Below are positions 1 to 8,158 of a DNA stretch of 56,062 nt, in pieces. The position numbers were made by a program, and so were the translations under genes. The stretch is from a virus: the IMG/VR virus record IMGVR_UViG_3300020473_001840, positions 1 to 56,062 of that record; one strand, given 5' to 3'. The number at the start of each line of letters is the position of its first letter. Position 1 is the stretch's first letter. The notes under the pieces were generated by a model. The model had not been told where the DNA came from. It was given only the letters and a program-made list of their open reading frames with translations, and did not search any database.

Positions 1-711
1 CATAAACTTACGCGAATCGACAAGCTCAAAGGCTTCAAGGGAAACGAGTTTACCGCATTTGGAACAGCTATCCACGCTGTATGCGAGAAGAAACTACTAA
101 AGGAAGAAATCGATGATGAAAGATTTTTTGTTCGTAGCTTTAATGATTGTATTACTGACCTCGGAGACGATGTGCATGTGGATAGCGGATTGGTTGATCA
201 AATGGTGGGACAAGGGAAAGCTTTATTACCAGAAATCGAAGAAGCAGTCGCAGACTACTTCGGAGAATACAACGTCGAAGCAGTAGAGCTAAAGCTTTAC
301 GAGCCTATTTCAGGCGAAGACGATTATATTTTCAAGGGATATATTGACGCGATTGTTTCTACACCAGATGGAAAGGTTCACATTTTTGATTGGAAAACTT
401 GTTCTTGGGGTTGGGACTCTAGACGCCGCAGCGAAAAGATGACAACCTACCAGCTTACGCTTTATAAGCACTTTTTTGCCCAGAAGATGGAAATTGATCC
501 TAAGAATGTAGAAACTCACTTTGCACTTCTTAAGAGAACAGCAAAGAAAAACAGAGTAGAACTATTTAGGGTGACGAGCGGACCAAAAAAAACCGAAAAC
601 GCTCTTAAACTATTGCATAAAGCATTATACAATATTAAAAATAAGCGGTACATCAAAAATAGGCTTTCGTGTGAGCGATGTACATTTAGGCACACAAAAG
701 AATGTCCATGA
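1..711 (+). CDS. Cas4/RecB-like PD-(D/E)XK exonuclease, 5'-truncated by window
   Basis: The reading frame is open from base 1, so the start lies upstream of the window; 236 residues are visible. Seen: a GTAIH motif near residue 21, a candidate nuclease core with Asp116 in GYIDAI and DWKT at 130-133 (Asp130, Lys132), then the QLTLYK helix common in RecB-type nucleases. Cys28 and a C-terminal cluster Cys224, Cys227, Cys235 give the one-plus-three cysteine layout of Cas4/AddB nucleases that hold a 4Fe-4S cluster. Family knowledge: such phage enzymes resect DNA ends in recombination or replication. The stop is 7 bases before the first glycosyltransferase gene. A role in CRISPR is not indicated; no array is in the window. 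Confidence 0.82.
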   Translation, partial: HKLTRIDKLKGFKGNEFTAFGTAIHAVCEKKLLKEEIDDERFFVRSFNDCITDLGDDVHVDSGLVDQMVGQGKALLPEIEEAVADYFGEYNVEAVELKLYEPISGEDDYIFKGYIDAIVSTPDGKVHIFDWKTCSWGWDSRRRSEKMTTYQLTLYKHFFAQKMEIDPKNVETHFALLKRTAKKNRVELFRVTSGPKKTENALKLLHKALYNIKNKRYIKNRLSCERCTFRHTKECP

Positions 712-718
712 GGAATAA

Positions 719-2008
719 ATGACAAAAAAGAAAATTTTGGTCTTATCTGACCACCCCTTATCTCCGTCTGGTGTAGGTACTCAGACAAAATATATGATTG
801 AAGCTCTTTTAGAAACTGGAAGATATAAATTCATTTGTTTAGGCGGGGCTATGAAGCATGTTGATTATAGGCCACAAAAAGTTGATCCCTTTGGCGAAGA
901 TTGGATGATTTATCCAGTTGATGGGTATGGAACAGACGAAATAATTCGCTCTATATTGCAAAAAGAGCGCCCCGATGCAATTTGGTTTATGACTGATCCT
1001 AGATTTTACGGATGGCTTTGGGAAATCGAAAATGAAGTGCGCGCGCATATCCCAATGATTTATTACCACGTGTGGGATAATTTTCCTGCACCGTCTTTTA
1101 ATGGTGGTTTTTATAGATCTACAGATAAGGTGGTCGCTATCTCTAAAGTCACGCAAAGTATTTTAGAAAGCGTAGCTCCTTCGGTAGATTCTGAATATCA
1201 TCCACATGCAGTAGATTCAAGTATTTTTAGAAAATATAAGAAAGATACTCCTGAATTTGATAGTGTCGGTAAAATGCGGTTTCAATTATTTAATAATACA
1301 TCTGCAAATATACAAAATATGCGCAAAAAGATATTTTTCTGGAATAACAGAAATGCTCGCAGAAAACAAAGCGGAACTTTAATTTGGTGGTTCAAAGAGT
1401 TTCTAGATGACGTAGGTCACGATCAGGCATGTCTTTTGATGCATACAGATGCAAAAGATCCTCATGGTCAAGATTTGCCACATCTTATAGGCCATTTAGG
1501 AGTCGGTCAAGGTCAAGTGTTTCTTTCAACTGAAAAAATCCCACCACAAGATTTAGCTAGTATGTATAATATGGCTGATTTTACTATTAATATTTCTGAT
1601 GCAGAAGGGTTTGGATTATCTACTTTAGAATCTCTTTCCTGTGGGACTCCTATTATTGTTAATATGACCGGCGGTTTACAAGAACAAGTCACCAATGGTA
1701 CGGACTGGTTCGGATGGGGAATTCAGCCGTCTTCTAAGGCAGTCATTGGCTCTTTGCAGGTGCCTTATATTTACGAAGATAGAATTTCACAAGAAGATTT
1801 TCATAATACGATGAAAAAAGCTCTTAATATTACCCAGAAGAGGTATAATAAAATGTGTAAATTGGGCATGAAGCATGTTAACGATAATTACAATTTTCTC
1901 ACATACAAAAAGAGATGGGTAGAAATTATGGATTCTGTTATTGAAAATAATGGTTCTTGGGAAACACGTAAAAATTACAAGCGCTGGCATCTACTGGAGG
2001 TAGCATGA
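719..2008 (+). CDS. GT4-type (GT-B) glycosyltransferase
   Basis: Product of 429 residues, the usual length for a GT-B enzyme. An N-terminal SPSGVGTQTKYM segment near residue 15 resembles the glycine-rich loop of GT4 acceptor domains. The C-terminal half has the nucleotide-sugar E-x7-E signature in DAEGFGLSTLE near residue 295, followed by SCGTPIIV and a GG loop. It should transfer a sugar from a nucleotide donor in the cytoplasm; donor and acceptor cannot be read. GAGGAA lies just before the ATG. Its stop overlaps the next gene by ATGA, so the two are translationally coupled. First gene of the glycan island. Confidence 0.85.
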   Translation: MTKKKILVLSDHPLSPSGVGTQTKYMIEALLETGRYKFICLGGAMKHVDYRPQKVDPFGEDWMIYPVDGYGTDEIIRSILQKERPDAIWFMTDPRFYGWLWEIENEVRAHIPMIYYHVWDNFPAPSFNGGFYRSTDKVVAISKVTQSILESVAPSVDSEYHPHAVDSSIFRKYKKDTPEFDSVGKMRFQLFNNTSANIQNMRKKIFFWNNRNARRKQSGTLIWWFKEFLDDVGHDQACLLMHTDAKDPHGQDLPHLIGHLGVGQGQVFLSTEKIPPQDLASMYNMADFTINISDAEGFGLSTLESLSCGTPIIVNMTGGLQEQVTNGTDWFGWGIQPSSKAVIGSLQVPYIYEDRISQEDFHNTMKKALNITQKRYNKMCKLGMKHVNDNYNFLTYKKRWVEIMDSVIENNGSWETRKNYKRWHLLEVA

Positions 2009-3255
2009 AAAAGAAAGTTCTTATTAAAGGTCCTATCCTAACTCGTTCTGGATATGGCGAGCAGGCACGTTTTGCTTTAAGAGCACTGCGCAGTCAGCCG
2101 GAAGTTTTTGAAATATTTGTTCAGCCAATTATCTGGGGTCAAACCTCATGGCTGATTGAAAACGATGAAGAAAGATTATGGCTTGATCAAACCATAGAAA
2201 AAACTATTTCTTATATTCAACAAGGAGGTCAATTTGATATTTCTTTACAAGTTACTATTCCTCCGGAGTGGGAAGCGCTTGCTCCAGTTAATATTGGATA
2301 TACAGCGGGAGTCGAGACTACAAAAGCGCATCATGCTTGGATTCAAAAAGGAAATCAAATGGATAAAATCATATTTGTTTCTAATCATTCAAGACAAGTT
2401 TTTGAAACTTCGAAGTATCAAGGAACCAACAATCAAACGGGTCAGGAAATTTTTTTACAGTCCACTTCGCCACTAGAGGTTGTAAATTATCCCGCTAAAG
2501 TTCACGAAAGCTTACCAGAGCTTGAGCTTGAATTAACAACATCTTTCAATTTTCTAACAGTTGCGCAATTCGGAATAAGAAAAAATTTAGAAAATACAAT
2601 TAAATGGTTTTTAGAAGAATTCATTGACGATGACGTTGGGCTTGTGGTGAAAACCAATCTTGCAAAGAATTGTTTGTTAGATAGAGAATTAGTAACAGCA
2701 CGTTTGCGTGCCCTCGTCACTGGCCAGAAGCCAGAGCGAAAATGCAAAGTGTATCTTTTGCACGGCGACATGACTGATGATGAGATTCATGCTTTATATG
2801 ATCATTCTGATATACATGCGATGTTGTGCTTGACTCACGGAGAAGGTTATGGTCTTCCTATGTTTGAAGCGGCATATTCTGGTATGCCTGTTGTATGTCC
2901 TGGGTGGTCTGGTCAGCTAGACTTTTTATTGAGTGAGACTGGCGAAGAAAAGTTTTACAATGTAAGCTATGATGTGCAGCCAGTACAAGAAGAAGCTGTT
3001 TGGGACGGTGTGATTATGGCTGAATCAATGTGGTGTTATGCGCGCGCATCTTCAGCAAAAAAGACCATGAGACAGTGTTACGAAGACGTTATCAATAATA
3101 AAGGTATCGCAAGTCAAAGCAAAGAATATGCTCAACAGCTTCATGAAAGATTTGAAGAAAATAAACTATATAAGCAATTTTGCGACACAATCTATAGCCC
3201 GACGACAGAAGATCAACAGTGGCTGGATGACTTGTCCAAGATAGAATTATTATGA
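2005..3255 (+). CDS. GT4-type glycosyltransferase
   Basis: Product of 416 residues. The N terminus has GPILTRSGYGEQAR, a GT-B acceptor-domain loop. The C-terminal donor domain carries THGEGYGLPMFEAA near residue 277, with the E-x7-E pair, then GMPVVCPGWSG. It resembles the preceding gene in domain order but is clearly divergent. The start ATG overlaps the upstream stop by four bases and its own stop overlaps the next gene in the same way, so three glycosyltransferases form one coupled unit. Donor sugar unknown. Confidence 0.85.
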   Translation: MKKKVLIKGPILTRSGYGEQARFALRALRSQPEVFEIFVQPIIWGQTSWLIENDEERLWLDQTIEKTISYIQQGGQFDISLQVTIPPEWEALAPVNIGYTAGVETTKAHHAWIQKGNQMDKIIFVSNHSRQVFETSKYQGTNNQTGQEIFLQSTSPLEVVNYPAKVHESLPELELELTTSFNFLTVAQFGIRKNLENTIKWFLEEFIDDDVGLVVKTNLAKNCLLDRELVTARLRALVTGQKPERKCKVYLLHGDMTDDEIHALYDHSDIHAMLCLTHGEGYGLPMFEAAYSGMPVVCPGWSGQLDFLLSETGEEKFYNVSYDVQPVQEEAVWDGVIMAESMWCYARASSAKKTMRQCYEDVINNKGIASQSKEYAQQLHERFEENKLYKQFCDTIYSPTTEDQQWLDDLSKIELL

Positions 3256-4103
3256 CTGTAGTAGGGTTTGTATCTGATTTTTTTAGAGAAGATCTTTTAG
3301 GAGGCGCCGAAAGTAACGATAATAATTTAATAAATTATCTTAATCAATACTTCGAAGTTAAAAAAATCAAAAGTGCAAACTTTTCTTTAAAAAATGTTTC
3401 CGATTGTGATGCACTAATAATCAGTAATTTTTTGTTTGTTCAAGACGAAGTATTACGCGCCGTAGTTAAATCTAATAAGTATATTATCTATGAGCATGAT
3501 CACAAGTATGTATCGACCAGAGATCCCGGCAAATTTTTAAACTTTAAAATACCAACAAAGCATTTAGTTTACAGAGAACTTTATGAAAAAGCAGATACAG
3601 TGGTGGTGCTAACGGAAATTTGCAAAAAAGTTTTAGATGAGAATTTACCTTTAGTAAATACTCACAGTATAGGATGCAGCTTGTGGTCAGATAATACTTT
3701 TAAACTTTTATCGTCTTTAAACAAAAACACGTCTTCTAAAGATTTGTGTGTTATGAAAAGCGCCAATCCCACTAAAAATTATAAAAACACTATAGATTTT
3801 TGTAAAACAAATAAATTAGATCCAGATTCGATAGAAAGCAATGATTATGAGGAATTTCTAAAAATCATGTCTGAATATAAAAGATTCTTATTTATACCGA
3901 CTGTGTTAGAAACTTTCTCTCGTATTTGCGCCGAAGCAAAAATGTTAAACTTGTCTGTTATGACTAATAAAAAATTAATTGGATTTTTTAGTGAAAATTA
4001 TAGCAGTCTTAGCGGTGATGAACTTATTAGCACCCTTAAAGAAAAAAATGATAAAGCGTATATGTTTTTTCGAAAAAAGTTGGAGGAGATTTGCCAGCAA
4101 TAA
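3252..4103 (+). CDS. divergent GT-B glycosyltransferase (GT4-like)
   Basis: Product of 283 residues, shorter than usual GT4 enzymes. The N terminus contains LLGGAESND near residue 16, the glycine-rich loop of the acceptor domain. TVLETFSRICAEAKML near residue 217 retains the E-x7-E donor-binding pair. The middle is compressed, so this is a minimal or degenerate GT-B protein. The final 13 bases overlap the next gene. It is the third member of the coupled glycosyltransferase run. It could be catalytically weak; the motif suggests it still binds a nucleotide sugar. Confidence 0.68.
   Translation: MTVVGFVSDFFREDLLGGAESNDNNLINYLNQYFEVKKIKSANFSLKNVSDCDALIISNFLFVQDEVLRAVVKSNKYIIYEHDHKYVSTRDPGKFLNFKIPTKHLVYRELYEKADTVVVLTEICKKVLDENLPLVNTHSIGCSLWSDNTFKLLSSLNKNTSSKDLCVMKSANPTKNYKNTIDFCKTNKLDPDSIESNDYEEFLKIMSEYKRFLFIPTVLETFSRICAEAKMLNLSVMTNKKLIGFFSENYSSLSGDELISTLKEKNDKAYMFFRKKLEEICQQ
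4082..4088 (+). promoter_or_regulatory. strong Shine-Dalgarno for a TTG start
   Basis: GGAGGAG sits 2 bases before a TTG codon at 4091 and inside the end of the upstream gene. No ATG occurs near the N terminus of the epimerase frame, and the NAD-binding motif begins only six residues in. This strong site therefore decides the start as TTG. Confidence 0.7.
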
Positions 4104-4951
4104 TTACAGGCGCCGCCGGATTTATAGGCTCTCACCTGAAAAACAAATTGGGATCAAAAACTAAATGTTGTGATCCGGCAGATTTATCAATGATGTGTCC
4201 TTCGACGCTGGAAGAAATTATCAACAATAAGAAATTGTCCATTGAGGCTGTATTTCATCTTGGCGCTATTTCTTCAACTACAGAAAGTAACATTATTAAA
4301 CTTACTGATAATAATATTTTATTTAGTTGTCGTCTTTTAGACGCGTGTATTAAAAATAATATTCCGTTTGTGTATGCGTCATCTGCATCTGTTTACGGCG
4401 CCGGTAAGCATGGCTTTGAAGAGGATGTTTCGCTATCGCCTCTTAACTATTATGCAATTAGCAAAGCATCGTTTGATATGTATGTTAATCAAAAAATAAA
4501 AGATAATCCATTAGCAAAAATTGTGGGTTTAAGATATTTTAACGTATACGGCAAAAATGAAGAGCACAAAAAAGACATGGCTAGCCCAGTCCACAAATTC
4601 TGGAAACAGGCCAACGATACTGGAATTATAAAAGTTTTTGAAGGTAGTGAAGAGTTTTATCGAGATTTTATTCATGTTGATGATGTGGTAAACATCACCT
4701 ATAATGCTCAATATTTTACTAATTCTGGAATCTATAATGTAGGCACGGGAAAAAGCCGTAGCTTTATGGACGTTGCAGAAATAATTGCTTCAATATGCAA
4801 GGCAGAAATCAAACAAATTCCGTTTCCTAATCATCTTGCAGATAAATACCAAAAGTATACTCAAAGTAATAATAATAAAATAATAAACGCCGGCATAACT
4901 GAAAAATATACTACTTTAGAAAATGGTATAAGGGAAGTAATAAGTGATTAA
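4091..4951 (+). CDS. hldD: ADP-L-glycero-D-manno-heptose 6-epimerase-like
   Basis: A 286-residue extended SDR protein. Seen: TGAAGFIGSHL for NAD(P) binding, FHLGAISSTTE, YASSASVYG, a Tyr-x3-Lys catalytic pair in YYAISK near residue 119, RYFNVYG, HKKDMASP, RDFIHVDDV, NVGTG and IPFPNHL. The SSTTE, HK-MAS and IPFP blocks are hallmarks of HldD rather than general epimerases. HldD converts ADP-D,D-heptose to ADP-L,D-heptose, the donor for LPS inner core. The next two genes encode HldE-like halves, which supports the assignment. The start is TTG behind a strong ribosome site; no ATG alternative fits. The frame overlaps the upstream gene by 13 bases. Confidence 0.85.
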   Translation: MPAIITGAAGFIGSHLKNKLGSKTKCCDPADLSMMCPSTLEEIINNKKLSIEAVFHLGAISSTTESNIIKLTDNNILFSCRLLDACIKNNIPFVYASSASVYGAGKHGFEEDVSLSPLNYYAISKASFDMYVNQKIKDNPLAKIVGLRYFNVYGKNEEHKKDMASPVHKFWKQANDTGIIKVFEGSEEFYRDFIHVDDVVNITYNAQYFTNSGIYNVGTGKSRSFMDVAEIIASICKAEIKQIPFPNHLADKYQKYTQSNNNKIINAGITEKYTTLENGIREVISD

Positions 4952-5342
4952 AGTTTTCACAAATGGCTGTTTTGACATAATTCATCCCGGCCACTTGGGG
5001 ATGTTAAAATATTGCGCTTCTCTTGGAGATCACCTAATGGTTGGAATTGATTCCGATATGCGCGTAGCGCAAAACAAAGGCCTCCATAGGCCAATAAACA
5101 ATCAAGAAGTTAGAAAATTTATACTCATGAATTTTAAATGGGTAAATGATGTTACAATTTTCAATAGTGATGCTGAGCTAACAGCGCTTGTTTCTGATTA
5201 TAAGCCAGATTATATGATTGTTGGATCTGACTGGAAAGACAAAAAAGTTATTGGTTCTGAACACGCTAAATTAGTTGGTTTTTTTGATAGAATAGATGCA
5301 TACTCAACAACAAAAATTATTGAACGTATTACTAATCGGTGA
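4944..5342 (+). CDS. heptose 1-phosphate adenylyltransferase-like (HldE C-terminal half)
   Basis: A 132-residue nucleotidyltransferase with NGCFDIIHPGHL at 7-18, where His14-Pro-Gly-His17 is the ATP-binding HxGH motif, and later VGSDWKDK. The size and the GCFD motif match the cytidylyltransferase-like domain of HldE/RfaE, which makes ADP-D-glycero-beta-D-manno-heptose. Glycerol-3-phosphate cytidylyltransferases share the fold, so the substrate rests on context: an HldD-like gene precedes it and the HldE-like kinase follows. In most bacteria both activities are one polypeptide; here they are separate, overlapping frames in reversed order. The start is GTG at 4944, overlapping the hldD-like stop by 8 bases. 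Confidence 0.8.
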   Translation: MIKVFTNGCFDIIHPGHLGMLKYCASLGDHLMVGIDSDMRVAQNKGLHRPINNQEVRKFILMNFKWVNDVTIFNSDAELTALVSDYKPDYMIVGSDWKDKKVIGSEHAKLVGFFDRIDAYSTTKIIERITNR

Positions 5343-6078
5343 TAGTTGTGAAGATGTTTATCATTATGGGACATGCGATCGCATTAGCCCAGAAGCCCCA
5401 GTGCCTATTTTTAATGAAACTTCTAAAGTTATTAAAAAAGGAATGTCGTCTAATGTGCGATTAAATCTAGAAGCATTGGGTATTTTTGTGACTCATTATA
5501 CAAATAATGAAAAAATCAGTAAACATCGATTTGTGGATTCTAGACATAATCAACATCTTTTGAGATGGGATGAGGGTGAAGAAAAACAGATTGAATTGTT
5601 TAATGTTGATTTTTTACAATTAGTAAAGCAGAGTATGCCCGATGCAGTAGTTATTAGTGATTATGATAAAGGGTTTTTAAGCTTTGAAGTTTGTATCAAG
5701 ATTGTTGATTTTTGTAAACAATATGAAATACCTATTTTTGTCGATACTAAGAAAAAAGATTTGACATGTTATAATAATTGTGTTATAAAAATAAATGAAA
5801 AAGAATTCTCAAATATTGAAAACTTTCCTGTAGATTCTGAATTTGTTATAACATTAGGTGAGAACGGCGCTCGCTACAAAAATCAAATTTTCAAAACAAC
5901 GCCGGTCGAAGTTTTTGATGTATGCGGAGCAGGAGATGTATTTTTATCAGCACTTGTGTACGGATATTTAAAAACAAATTGCATTGCCGACGCTATTCCA
6001 ATAGCTAATAAACTAGCAGCTATATCGGTAACACACATGGGAACTTACGTTTTAACTAAAAAGGACATTAATCAATAA
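5296..6078 (+). CDS. heptose 7-phosphate kinase-like (HldE N-terminal half, PfkB family)
   Basis: A 260-residue PfkB-family kinase. The N terminus has GDSCEDVYHYG and RISPEAPVPIF, a segment very typical of HldE/RfaE kinases. The C terminus holds DVCGAGDVF near residue 210 with the catalytic Asp of the GAGD anion hole. The usual GGAxNVA segment reads GMSSNVRLN, so the sugar-binding glycines are partly lost. It is about 50 residues shorter than bacterial HldE kinase domains. The expected role is phosphorylation of D-glycero-beta-D-manno-heptose 7-phosphate at C1. The ATG at 5296 overlaps the upstream gene by 47 bases; a later non-ATG start is possible. Confidence 0.8.
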   Translation: MHTQQQKLLNVLLIGDSCEDVYHYGTCDRISPEAPVPIFNETSKVIKKGMSSNVRLNLEALGIFVTHYTNNEKISKHRFVDSRHNQHLLRWDEGEEKQIELFNVDFLQLVKQSMPDAVVISDYDKGFLSFEVCIKIVDFCKQYEIPIFVDTKKKDLTCYNNCVIKINEKEFSNIENFPVDSEFVITLGENGARYKNQIFKTTPVEVFDVCGAGDVFLSALVYGYLKTNCIADAIPIANKLAAISVTHMGTYVLTKKDINQ

Positions 6079-6080
6079 AC

Positions 6081-6413
6081 ATGACTTATGTATTTGATAT
6101 AGACGGTACAATCTGTACCACCACAGAGGGTGAATACTCTCAGGCCGAGCCCTATGAAGACCGTATAAGAAAAGTAAATAATTTATACGAAGAGGGACAT
6201 ACAATAATTTTTCAAACAGCAAGAGGTATGGGCAGAAGCGGCAATTCCACTGCTCTTGCATATCATTTATTCGAAAAAGGAACAAAAAAACAATTAGAAA
6301 AGTGGGGAGTAAAATATCATAGCTTATTTTTAGGTAAACCTGCTGGAGATGTGTATATAGACGATAAGGGAATTAAAGATGAAGACTTCTTTACCAATGA
6401 AACACGTAGATAA
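6081..6413 (+). CDS. short HAD-family sugar phosphatase candidate
   Basis: A 110-residue protein with the HAD motif FDIDGT (Asp6, Asp8), a TARG motif II region, a LGKP lysine loop and YIDDK motif III-IV. Such cap-less HAD proteins are common in capsule and LPS loci. In this setting it may stand in for GmhB, which removes the C7 phosphate from heptose bisphosphate, but it lacks the cysteine-rich zinc site of classical GmhB. A second HAD domain occurs at the C terminus of the gene at 11267-12250 and could do this instead. The end overlaps the next gene by 35 bases. Confidence 0.75.
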   Translation: MTYVFDIDGTICTTTEGEYSQAEPYEDRIRKVNNLYEEGHTIIFQTARGMGRSGNSTALAYHLFEKGTKKQLEKWGVKYHSLFLGKPAGDVYIDDKGIKDEDFFTNETRR

Positions 6414-6738
6414 AGGCTGGGGCTGGGAACGATGGATTGTAAATTGTGAAGAATATTGCGGTAAGCTTTTATTTTTTGAACAAGGTAAAAGGTGTTCCTG
6501 GCATTATCATAAATTAAAAGATGAGGTTTTTTATTTACAATCAGGATTAATGATAGTAAAATATTCAGACGAGGATGATATAGAAAAAGCTCAACAAATA
6601 ATTTTAAACCCAGGAGATAACTTTCATGTTTACAGAGGTCTCCGACATCAAATGGTGGCGCTCCAGCCATCGGAGCTTTTTGAGTTTTCTACACAACACT
6701 TTGATAGCGACAGTCATCGTATTATCAAAGGAGATTAA
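6379..6738 (+). CDS. cupin protein, mannose-6-phosphate isomerase type II-like
   Basis: A 119-residue single cupin. Motif 1 is GKRCSWHYHKLKDEVFYLQSG, with metal ligands His42, His44 and Glu49. Motif 2 is PGDNFHVYRGLRHQM, giving the fourth His near residue 90. A GWGWE segment near the N terminus is shared with type II phosphomannose isomerase and mannose-1-phosphate guanylyltransferase cupin domains. It could provide mannose 6-phosphate for GDP-mannose, the substrate of the Gmd encoded further on, or act as a sugar isomerase or epimerase. The ATG at 6397 is an alternative start. Confidence 0.75.
   Translation: MKTSLPMKHVDKGWGWERWIVNCEEYCGKLLFFEQGKRCSWHYHKLKDEVFYLQSGLMIVKYSDEDDIEKAQQIILNPGDNFHVYRGLRHQMVALQPSELFEFSTQHFDSDSHRIIKGD
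6727..6734 (+). promoter_or_regulatory. Shine-Dalgarno fixing the start at 6740
   Basis: AAAGGAGA lies 5 bases before the ATG at 6740. The reading frame is open further upstream to 6626, but that part lies inside the cupin gene and has no ribosome site. This site marks the true start. Confidence 0.75.
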
Positions 6739-6739
6739 A

Positions 6740-7435
6740 ATGATTTATAATATGGATTGGTTTATTAATAATATTAAAAATAAAGTACCTTTTGCTTATG
6801 CTAGATTTAATGATGGCGAGATGATGGCGATTGATCAAGTAGGATCAGTAGTGGCCCGCGGCGATCAGTACGTTGATGCATCTTTGAGTGCTGCATTGCT
6901 TAACGCTATCAAGCATAAACAAAAAAATTATTATATTGGTGTTCCTTGCTCTTTGTGTTATCCGCGCTATAATAAACTTGCTAATGAGTTGATAGGTGAT
7001 TATGAACTAAAAACATTAGCTGTTGTAACAACTAATCGTAACTGGAAAAATTTTGTAGATACGTTTCCTGCTGCGATGCAAGATAGAAAAATGATTTGGA
7101 TCGGAGGCAATGATCAGAATATAGATGCGATAAAAGATTTAGGAATTGATATTAAAAAAGCCGCTCGCCTCCCACGGCAAAATAGTTGGGACTATTATAG
7201 AGCAATTTATTCTACAATGCCGCAGTACTTCGAACCGGGTGATGTAGTAGGTATTTCGCTAGGCCCTCTGGCGCGAATCTTAGCGCGCCAATGGTTTGAG
7301 CAAAATCCCGAGGTTACTTTTGTTGATATGGGTAGTAATTTTGATCCATTTACTCGTAATGTGCGCCATAACTGTCATAAGGGATGGGAACAGACTGGAT
7401 TTAATTTAGCTAAGCCGTGCAAGGAGTGCAATTAA
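6740..7435 (+). CDS. GT-D fold glycosyltransferase (DUF1792-like)
   Basis: Product of 231 residues from the chosen ATG. ARFNDGEMMAI at 21-31 matches the R-F-x-D-G-E signature of the DUF1792/GT-D glycosyltransferase domain, in which the D-x-E pair (Asp25, Glu27) binds the metal and nucleotide sugar. Later segments are VVTTNRNW, WIGG and GDVVGISLGPLARIL, consistent with an alpha/beta fold. Family knowledge: the founding GT-D enzyme adds glucose during glycosylation of serine-rich proteins in streptococci; other members occur in polysaccharide loci. The next gene starts immediately after the stop. Confidence 0.72.
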   Translation: MIYNMDWFINNIKNKVPFAYARFNDGEMMAIDQVGSVVARGDQYVDASLSAALLNAIKHKQKNYYIGVPCSLCYPRYNKLANELIGDYELKTLAVVTTNRNWKNFVDTFPAAMQDRKMIWIGGNDQNIDAIKDLGIDIKKAARLPRQNSWDYYRAIYSTMPQYFEPGDVVGISLGPLARILARQWFEQNPEVTFVDMGSNFDPFTRNVRHNCHKGWEQTGFNLAKPCKECN

Positions 7436-8158
7436 ATGAAAATATTTTTAATAACTTCTAATAAATATACACATGTATGTCCGATTAATATTCATTTTTT
7501 GAACAAATATTGGCCTAATCAAGAAATAGTATTATTAGGGTATGAAGAAGTATCTAAACTGCAAAATTTGCCTGAGAATGTAGTAAGAAAAAATCTAGGC
7601 ACTCAAAATGATTTTGGTACAAGCTGGACTAACGGATTAATACCTTTTTTTAATAATATTGAAGATGAATATTTCATAATTTTATTAGATGATTTGATAG
7701 TTTTAAATGAAGTTGACTTACACCGTATTAATTTGCTTGAAGAGCAATTTAAATCTGGAGATGCCGACAAAGCAATGATTGGCGGCGGCTTACCATTACA
7801 ATCTTCTACAAAAATTAACGAAGAGTTGTTATTATTTAATCAGGGAGTTGATTATCGTTGCTCACTTCATCCGGCCATTTGGACTAAAGAATATTTTTTA
7901 AAATATTTAAGACCAAATTTGTCCCCGTGGGAATTTGAAATGCACAACAATAACGCAGCAAAAGGCGACGGCTATCGAGTAATTGCTAACAACTACAGAT
8001 ATCCAGCTCAACAGCACCCTTTTTCTATATTAAATTTATACAATAAAGGTAAGCTTATGATTAATAACCGCGGCGATATTTTAGATAATCAACCCTCAAA
8101 ACGATTTTTTAATAAAGAGGATTTAATTTACATATGGGAGAAACTTAATGCGTCATAA
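7436..8158 (+). CDS. putative GT-A glycosyltransferase
   Basis: A 240-residue protein with an N-terminal FLITSN strand and, near residue 80, FIILLDDLIVL, whose Asp-Asp pair resembles the DxD metal site of GT-A enzymes. A C-terminal CSLHPAIWTKEYF and PWEFE segment looks like the acceptor or catalytic region of such enzymes. I do not recognise a specific family. ATG begins one base after the previous stop, and the last 11 bases overlap the next gene. Sugar unknown. Confidence 0.6.
   Translation: MKIFLITSNKYTHVCPINIHFLNKYWPNQEIVLLGYEEVSKLQNLPENVVRKNLGTQNDFGTSWTNGLIPFFNNIEDEYFIILLDDLIVLNEVDLHRINLLEEQFKSGDADKAMIGGGLPLQSSTKINEELLLFNQGVDYRCSLHPAIWTKEYFLKYLRPNLSPWEFEMHNNNAAKGDGYRVIANNYRYPAQQHPFSILNLYNKGKLMINNRGDILDNQPSKRFFNKEDLIYIWEKLNAS

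Noticed and set aside
6626-6739. Upstream extension of the DUF1792-like gene
   Set aside because: It falls inside the cupin gene and lacks a ribosome site, while AAAGGAGA precedes the ATG at 6740.
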